Source of the DNA: Mantis religiosa
Lineage: Eukaryota > Arthropoda > Insecta > Mantodea > Mantidae
DNA: 64,000 nt
Direction: 5' to 3'
Assembly: GCA_030765055.1 (NCBI GenBank)
Contig: CM060947.1
Span: 59,293,735 to 59,357,734 of the forward strand
Positions 60,101-64,000 of the stretch are shown here, in pieces (positions within the stretch are counted from its first letter, which is position 1; each line of letters starts with the position of its first letter). Made by a program: the position numbers and the translations under genes. The notes beneath the pieces are model-generated. The model had not been told where the DNA came from and searched no databases. It saw nothing but the letters and a program-made list of their open reading frames with translations.

Positions 60101-61540
60101 TAACCCTTGAGCTACCATGGCCAACGTGCTGTCCTGACATTAAATTCTTCATTTGACTCATATATTTCCCCAGTAGACCACTAGGGGCTCTCACATCCGA
60201 CATACACTGTTTGTGGCGACTTACTATCATGGTTTAAATCCCGGCCATGGCAATGAATTTTTCATGTTGACTCTATCTATCAAAAACCTTAGCCTATATT
60301 ATGCTAGTGTGGAGAAATGATTAATTTCCATCAATTAACTAAACTTCTTTACCAATATTGATAATTTCTGTTGTATACAATGTCTATTGGATTAGTGTAA
60401 TTTCTATGGACATTAAATTTAAATTGAAAGTCCATTGTTAATTTTGAGACCATACACTGAAACTAATGCTTACATCTTCTTCTTCTTCTTTTTTGTATGC
60501 CCCCCCCCCCCCCCCTGTATGATTTATAATTTTTAATGGAAATTTTGTAGCAGGTTTCATCATGAAGAGTTTTATGCTCCTTTAGATAACATGATCTATG
60601 TAATTATGCAGAATGTCCATTTAAAATAGGTTCATGATTAACTGCATGGTTGCTACTCAGTGATTATTCGTTTTAGTAGAGTTTACATCAATTCTAACTG
60701 AATACAACACTGAGATGGTACATACTGAGAATGCATATTATGAAATAATTTTTGAGAAAGAGAAACTTTCATGCCTAAATTTAGCAACATTTGCCAGTTA
60801 TGAAGATTGGTAAACAACTGGACAACCTCTTCCTGTCAGAAAAGACCATCCTTTCAGGATTTGAACAACAAACCATTTGTGAGTCTGTGCTTTAATGGGC
60901 CTTGACAGTCTGTTTCAGTATATTTGATTACCATAACATTTCTGTAGGACTAGTGTTACTCTTTAAGTAACTTCTACAAGTGTACAGCACAAGTGAAAAG
61001 TGAGTATAACAAATTTAAATATAATACTTTTTGTGAATGTTTACCTACCCAGAACAAATGGACAATTGCAGATGATTACTATCTGAATTTTTATCCACTT
61101 GAGGATCAAGCGTAAACAGCGGCCAAGCTCCTGTGACATTTACATTATATCGATATGATACTTGTAGTATAGCAAATCCTGTGCCAGAGGCTGAGATATT
61201 CATTTCTCTGACCCTTCCAGGCACCTGCAACAACATGAATTTAATGTAAACATATTTACAGATGTAGTAAAACATCAGAAAGGGAATATGAGTACAAAAG
61301 CATATTATACTCTGTCAAATTTTTCTCAGAAATTTAAATGTTAGAAATACAACTTTTTGAAATATATAATCCAAAACCATTGCTTACCTCTTGTTTCTGA
61401 AGTATCATTGCATTGGCTTGATTGACTTTGAAGTTAACTGGACTGCCATTTGGATAAGAGAACTTTATGGAAACATCCTGAGCATTGGACCTGATACGTT
61501 CTGCTAGTTTTGCCAAAGCAGAGATTCCTATTACAGTATC
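53967..61540 (-). CDS. CD109: CD109/thioester-containing protein (A2M superfamily), last five coding exons
   Basis: Exons in gene order on the minus strand: 61540-61388, 61224-61049, 59782-59611, 57580-57478, 54160-53967. All have GT/AG and matching phases (0, 2, 0, 1). The protein segment is the end of the thioester domain, a CUB-like part, the receptor-binding domain (NMAVMEVTLPSGFTVDSDSL, CPTVSAFRTHKVAKQKPVPV, TIYDYYD) and a C-terminus with a hydrophobic tail typical of a GPI signal. Family members are large extracellular or cell-surface protease-binding or opsonin-like proteins. The thioester itself and the N-terminal MG domains are upstream, outside the window. CD109 is preferred over secreted TEPs because of the GPI-like tail. 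Introns contain a CR1/Jockey-like LINE, a Tc1-type relic, PLE hairpins and a SINE. Confidence 0.9.
54161..54475. other. CD109 last intron, left end: nothing recognised
   Basis: No repeat or coding signature recognised. Confidence 0.35.
54485..54723. mobile_element. PLE-type hairpin with AGCT-class hammerhead cores
   Basis: Flanked by TTATCTTGT (54476-54484, 54724-54732). The arms (GCCGTGTTAGGTTTATGAAT and inverse) carry CTGAAGA, stem II GGCCAT/ATGGCC and the palindromic stem III AGCT then C on both strands. G12 is replaced by A in both arms (GGCCAAAAGCTC). It lies in a CD109 intron. Confidence 0.65.
54630..54674 (+). ncRNA. Hammerhead-like motif, AGCT class, G12 mutated
   Basis: CTGAAGA (54634-54640), an extra A, stem II GGCCAT/ATGGCC, AAA in place of GAA (54664-54666), stem III AGCT (54667-54670), C17 at 54671, stem I only 2 bp. 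The related copy at 55231-55394 keeps GAAAGCTC but lacks the 5' half. Confidence 0.45.
55231..55394. mobile_element. PLE-type hairpin (164 bp) with 12-bp target duplication
   Basis: Perfect target duplication ATTAAATTGGTT (55219-55230, 55395-55406). The extension (TGTAAGACTTGAAGC) is at the left only, then long inverted arms (AATCAAGGCTTCGCGGGTGA and inverse) meeting at TTGTAAACTCC. The arms retain GGCCGAAAGCTCGA, the 3' half of the hammerhead. Confidence 0.8.
55447..55680. repeat. Tandem direct duplication, 2 x 117 bp
   Basis: Units 55447-55563 and 55564-55680 start CTAACCTTTTGACTTAGGT and end ATCAGAT; only a few substitutions separate them. It is a recent local duplication in a CD109 intron. 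Confidence 0.9.
55681..56559. other. CD109 last intron, middle: nothing recognised
   Basis: AT-rich, no signatures seen. Confidence 0.4.
56560..57290 (-). pseudogene. Tc1/mariner-type transposase relic
   Basis: Minus strand frame 57285 to 56899 reads a helix-turn-helix region (IQRFTETGSVSNQPRDGRPC, RNPAEQKIITQELNIS). A later frame has ILFTDEQIFTTEESFNCQND (first catalytic Asp region) and MVWWGVHYEDRTRVHF (second Asp region). The end of the gene and terminal repeats were not found. Confidence 0.75.
57478..57580 (-). CDS. CD109: CD109-like exon D (receptor-binding domain end)
   Basis: Acceptor TATTTTTTCAG, donor GTGAGT; phase 0 in, 1 out. Reads VRQEYCPTVSAFRTHKVAKQ, KPVPVTIYDYYDS, a highly conserved block. 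A longer ORF in another frame across the same place is a shadow. Confidence 0.93.
57688..59142 (-). mobile_element. 5'-truncated CR1/Jockey-like LINE with open RT frame
   Basis: It starts within RT (preceding frame reads RPISIISTFAKIFEQ without a start) and ends in a (TTGATT)n-type tail at 57688-57711. The whole retained coding part is open. It sits in the CD109 intron between exons C and D, antisense to nothing (same strand as the gene). Confidence 0.85.
57805..59091 (-). CDS. LINE reverse transcriptase, open frame of 428 codons
   Basis: RT motifs in order: NGFRKNKSTSSAL, GIFLDLTKAFDLVDH (first Asp), GVPQGSVLGPLLFIVYINDL, TLFADDTNIF (catalytic DD), then a thumb and C-terminal domain ending YNKLPESIKK and FYSVDEFLNL. 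The missing endonuclease and N-terminal RT are due to 5' truncation, so the copy cannot move, but it has no stop or frameshift. It is not a host gene; the ATG shown is internal to the original ORF2. Confidence 0.88.
   Translation of the reverse strand: MYKRVTSFLEKFKVINDNQNGFRKNKSTSSALMNFIEQVYETLDSKQLGIGIFLDLTKAFDLVDHKLLLEKLSSYGIRGLALDWFRSYLENREQSVEIEYFDSETSEVKTQISSSAIMKYGVPQGSVLGPLLFIVYINDLADNVENRTNINVTLFADDTNIFIKGVNKEGADVPIENNLKYIQKWFSANMLILSKEKTAALSFYNKMSGSQLYPKLMLGQDQIHYVQTIKFLGLILDENLNWETHIEALTKKLSKMCFLMRAITGMSSLKVRRIVYFSYIHSLLAYGIIFWGNYKDSIIVFRYQKKIIRIIADVSSTTSCKPYFSKLGILPLPSIYIYETLVHMKASLSLFKTNSEIHIHNTRTKNNLFVKSHKTKMYENSFTYAGLHLYNKLPESIKKIESQHQFKKLLLNFLRANSFYSVDEFLNL
59143..59610. other. 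CD109 intron, part: nothing recognised
   Basis: AT-rich. A 71-codon minus-strand ORF at 59362-59577 has no splice support and no recognisable product. Confidence 0.35.
59611..59782 (-). CDS. CD109: CD109-like exon C (receptor-binding domain)
   Basis: Acceptor CTTGTTGCAG, donor GTAAGG; phase 2 in, 0 out. Reads FVGVNAVNESNMAVMEVTLP, SGFTVDSDSLPSL, KDGDTVVVLYFDK. Confidence 0.93.
60016..60341. mobile_element. SINE-A inverted dimer (326 bp)
   Basis: Perfect 14-bp target duplication AACTTCTTTACCAA (60002-60015, 60342-60355). The left arm (minus) carries the tRNA-like head (GAGCTACCATGGCCAACG) and ends at the left with no tail. The right, shorter arm (plus, from GGTTTAAATCCCGG) ends with the tail GGAGAAATGATTAATTTCC, ATCAATTAACT. 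It is the mirror arrangement of 26286-26888. Confidence 0.75.
60356..61048. other. CD109 intron, part: nothing recognised beyond a C run
   Basis: A CTT/TTC-rich patch and a C17 run lie near 60478-60517. No element recognised. Confidence 0.4.
61049..61224 (-). CDS. CD109: CD109-like exon B
   Basis: Acceptor TTGTTGCAG, donor GTAGGT, leaving phase 2. Reads VPGRVREMNISASGTGFAIL, VSYRYNVNVTGAWPLFTLDP, the start of the receptor-binding region. Confidence 0.92.
61388..61540 (-). CDS. CD109: CD109-like exon A (end of thioester domain to CUB region)
   Basis: Acceptor TCTTTGCAG, donor GTAAGC; 51 codons, phase 0 on both sides. Reads DTVIGISALAKLAERI, VSIKFSYPNGSPVNFKVNQA, ILQKQE. Confidence 0.9.
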
Positions 61541-61608
61541 CTGCAAAGATGACATAAAATTTATGAATAATATAGAACCTGACATATGTGGTAAACATTA
61601 TAACCACT

Positions 61609-61658
61609 ATTATTAATTTTCGCTTCACTGTGGTGTTCCAATACAGTTAAATCTCGAT
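61609..61658 (+). mobile_element. Micro-insertion: only the 3' extension of a PLE (50 bp)
   Basis: Perfect 12-bp target duplication ATTATAACCACT (61597-61608, 61659-61670). The insert reads ATTATTAATTTTCGCTTCAC then TGTGGTGTTCCAATACAGTT and ends AAATCTCGAT. It equals the extension of the family at 23747-24259 and 45389-45637, and defines the 3' end of that family. Confidence 0.82.
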
Positions 61659-62486
61659 ATTATAACCACTTATTGTATTAAGAGGATTGTATTTAAAGAG
61701 CAAGCCCTCACTACTACTGGTCATTTCTATCACTAGTATCATCTTATATTAATAATGCCTTTGCTAATGCCCTGTACTTTTGATGCTGTGATTTGGAAGT
61801 AAAGATTCTGTAGGACAGCAAAGAGTAATTGGTTTGGTGTAGAGGAATAAACTTGAAAGTATCAAAGAAGAATAGCTGCAGAATGAAAGAATGCAGTGGC
61901 CACAACAGATTTAATATTATTTCAATTATTTCTATGAGTATGACAACATATATATTTTCCCAAACCATTAAATCCATCGGAACATTTAATTGTTTTAATA
62001 ATTTAACTTCAGGATTTATTTCATCGTTAAATGACCAAAAATGATCTGCTACGGCCGATTTATCAGTTATGAAATAATTTAATGATTTAATGTTACGAAA
62101 ATGTTCTTTTGATCTGGTTTTCAAACTTTTTTATTATTAGGAATTTCATCTTTTTTAGAGAAATGCAGTACATTTTTAATACTATATTTATTTTGAGGAA
62201 CTAAAGTTATACCAAACTCTTTAAAAACCCTTTGAAAATGTTTATTAACCCAAGGATGGTAAGCAAATTTTTAAAATTATAAAAATTAATTATAAATATA
62301 ATATAATATAATATAATATGATTTATAATTATAATTATAAAGTTTGGTATAACTTCAGTTCCTCAAAATAAATATAGTATTAAAAATTTATTACATTTCT
62401 CTAAAAATGATGAAATTCCTAATAATAAAAAATCTGGTATTTGTCAATTTAATTGCTTAGATTGTGATCAGGTTTACATTGGTAAG

Positions 62487-62771
62487 ATGAAATGTAATTT
62501 GGAAACCAGAACAAAAGAACATTTTTGTAACATTAAGTATAAACACACTGATAAATCGGCCGCAGCAGATCATTTTTGGTCATTTAACCATGAAATAAAT
62601 CCTGAAGTTAAATTATTAAAACAATTAAATGTTCCGATAGATTTAATAGTTTGGGAAAAGATATTTATTTTAAAAAATAAACATCGCGTAATGAATTTTG
62701 AAATACTAGCAGTTGATTCTGTTCTTAAGTTAGTTTCGTTTTCAGATTTAGGTAATACTGAAAAAACATAG
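62487..62771 (+). CDS. PLE GIY-YIG endonuclease C-terminal fragment
   Basis: Upstream of the listed start the frame already reads KKSGICQFNCLDCDQVYIGK (GIY changed to GIC here, YIG kept). It continues LETRTKEHFCNIKYK, LLKQLNVPIDLIVWEKIFIL and NFEILAVDSVLK. It is 5'-truncated and inert. Confidence 0.8.
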   Translation: MKCNLETRTKEHFCNIKYKHTDKSAAADHFWSFNHEINPEVKLLKQLNVPIDLIVWEKIFILKNKHRVMNFEILAVDSVLKLVSFSDLGNTEKT

Positions 62772-62802
62772 TAACATAGTAACTTCCTTGACGACGAAGT
62801 GT

Positions 62803-62846
62803 GTTGACTGAGGATGTGAACAAGGGTTTGTGAAATCGATTTCAAC
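62803..62846 (+). ncRNA. Hammerhead ribozyme-like motif, ATCGAT class, 5-bp stem I
   Basis: Stem I GTTGA (62803-62807) pairs perfectly with TCAAC (62842-62846). CTGAGGA at 62808-62814, a weak stem II (GTGAAC/GTTTGT, mostly G-T and A-T), GAA (62832-62834), the palindromic stem III ATCGAT (62835-62840) and U17 at 62841. Core bases are all present. Confidence 0.6.
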
Positions 62847-63020
62847 TAATTCAACTAATAAGAAAAATTGACATCATTTTCTTAAAATAAGTGAAGTTTT
62901 TTGTTACAAATAATTATATTTGTATAATACTTATTGCTTCACTGTAAGTAGCTTAATTTTCTACGTAACTGATTATTTTTTAACAAAGAAAGCAAGAACT
63001 GCAATTTCCATCTAATAAGT

Positions 63021-63369
63021 TGGTTGGTTACCAACACTCCCCACATGGCAACCTTGGCCTTTGGGGTAACCTTGCCCCGCCACGTGATGACCAGAACCAT
63101 TTCTCAGGTGGAGGCACCCAGAGGGTGGTGTCCATTACCTCCAATGATAGGGTGATAGTGAAGATGACGGTGAGGCGAGAGGACCTACAGCTTACACCAT
63201 GGACTCCGAACCACGTTGGGCATACAGGACACTTCACATGTGCTAGACAGAGGTGAAGGCGTGGATAGGGCTGACTTAAAATCGCCAACCCCAGAGCCAG
63301 GAATCTAACTCGGGACCCTTAGCACAGGAACCCTGAACAAAACCACTGCACTACCTCAGCACCCTCCAA
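63021..63369 (-). repeat. tRNA-derived SINE, GC-rich (349 bp)
   Basis: Target duplication CTAATAAGT (63012-63020, 63370-63378). Minus strand head GGGTGCTGAGGTAGTGCAGT and B-box-like GAGTTAGATTCCTGG. The body has even, gene-like base composition, which creates misleading ORFs on both strands (63020-63288). Confidence 0.75.
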
Positions 63370-63378
63370 CTAATAAGT

Positions 63379-63829
63379 AGGCTGTTAATTTATAAGGAAT
63401 AGGAATATTAATAATATTGGCATACATTATGATTTCAGCACATGTATATTTCATTTCACTTCATTTATTTATCTGCTTTTGAAGTTATATAATAAATCTA
63501 CAGCATCATTACAATACATATTATAAAACATACACATACATATTATAAAAATACCAGTTGTAAGTGTTCATATATTTGAACGACTTAAAATGAATCTTAA
63601 CATTGCCTGTCAACTAAATGATATTTACTAATTTTAATAGTATAAGAATTTACCTTCTATTTTTAAATTCATCTGTTGGGTTGAAGCTCTCTAGAATACA
63701 GCACTGTTTTAGTTCATTTTTAAATCTGCTTATAGACTTTAAGTTTTTGGCAGTTTATTGTACAAAATACATGCAACTATTCGTGGTTTATTTTTATAAA
63801 TTTCCAATCTGAGATTTTATATGAAAATT
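63379..63829. other. Nothing recognised
   Basis: AT-rich sequence up to the SINE-A copy at the window end. Confidence 0.35.
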
Positions 63830-64000
63830 TTTATTCCGCCTAGTGGTTTACCAGGAAAAATACAAATCAGTTGAAGAATTTAGTGTCATGTTAGCATGTT
63901 GACCAAGGTAGCTCATGATTAAGAACAACCAGATGGAGATTGGAAGTTCCATGGTTCAAATCCCGGCCATGGCATTGAATTTTTCAGTCTGACTCTATCT
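63830..64000 (+). repeat. SINE-A copy, cut by the window end
   Basis: Reads CCTAGTGGTTTACCAGG, GAATTTAGTGTCATG, AGGTAGCTCATGATTAAG, GGTTCAAATCCCGGCCATGG and TTTTTCAGTCTGACTCTATC, as in the other copies. The tail would follow beyond 64000. Confidence 0.7.

Larger units (their letters stand above)
61740..62960. mobile_element. PLE inverted dimer with GIY-YIG arms and a hammerhead
   Basis: A minus arm (61744-62270) and a plus arm (62330-62960) meet at an AT-rich centre (62270-62340, TAATA repeats). Both code the GIY-YIG region (SAVADHFWSFNDEINPEVKL on the minus strand; SAAADHFWSFNHEINPEVKL on the plus). The plus arm ends with an intact-looking hammerhead and the extension, GCTTCACTGT at 62936-62945. 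Target duplication not resolved. Confidence 0.75.

Noticed and set aside
63020..63288. Overlapping GC-rich ORFs on both strands, possible host exon
   Set aside because: They lie wholly within a SINE bounded by CTAATAAGT duplications.

Overview
The window is a nuclear DNA segment from an animal, most probably a large-genome arthropod. It is AT-rich, has spliced host genes with GT/AG introns up to about 9 kb, and is dominated by transposable elements: Ty3/Gypsy, R1-like and CR1/Jockey-like LINEs, Penelope-like elements (PLEs), Tc1/mariner, pogo, piggyBac and several tRNA-derived SINEs. The species or order cannot be assigned from sequence alone. There is no bacterial operon, CRISPR array or rRNA.

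Host genes. (1) A complete PIGT gene (GPI-transamidase subunit) lies on the plus strand in ten coding exons from 10697 to 43223. All phases close and give a 593-residue protein. (2) The last five coding exons of a CD109/thioester-protein (alpha-2-macroglobulin superfamily) gene lie on the minus strand, 61540 down to 53967, ending in a GPI-anchor signal. The two genes converge; PIGT belongs to the enzyme that attaches such anchors. (3) A probable first coding exon of an unidentified divergent gene sits on the minus strand at 10328-10397, so 10398-10696 is a candidate bidirectional promoter.

Layout. 1-8330: the 3' part of a broken Gypsy element, split by a non-autonomous Tc1/mariner-superfamily element (632-1990) and by a nearly intact 4.75-kb R1-like LINE (2696-7450) with a 13-bp target duplication. 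8331-43223: PIGT, its introns filled with a mariner, nested LINEs, SINEs, a pogo remnant and many PLE fragments. 43224-53966: intergenic, with a SINE, PLE, piggyBac and LINE fragments, a fold-back mariner, a solo Gypsy LTR and a second nested DNA-transposon pair. 53967-61540: CD109 exons with a CR1/Jockey-like LINE (428-residue ORF) and a Tc1-type relic in introns. 61541-64000: PLE and SINE insertions.

Main discovery. About twenty short insertions from at least six diverged PLE families share one design. Each is flanked by a 9-15 bp target duplication (usually 12), is 5'-truncated and often an inverted dimer. A 30-50 nt 3' extension is present at only one end and carries a conserved ACAGTGAAGC-like motif 21-30 nt from the insertion edge. 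Many carry a small hammerhead-ribozyme core near that end. Different families have different palindromic stem III sequences (ACATGT, AACGTT, ATCGAT, ACGT, AGCT), which argues for selection on a dimeric ribozyme. The best copy (23062-23108) has an unbroken core and a 6-bp stem I. A tRNA-derived SINE family (26286-26888, 31139-31307, 60016-60341) shows the same inverted-dimer, one-sided-tail and target-duplication design, suggesting mobilisation by PLE-type machinery.
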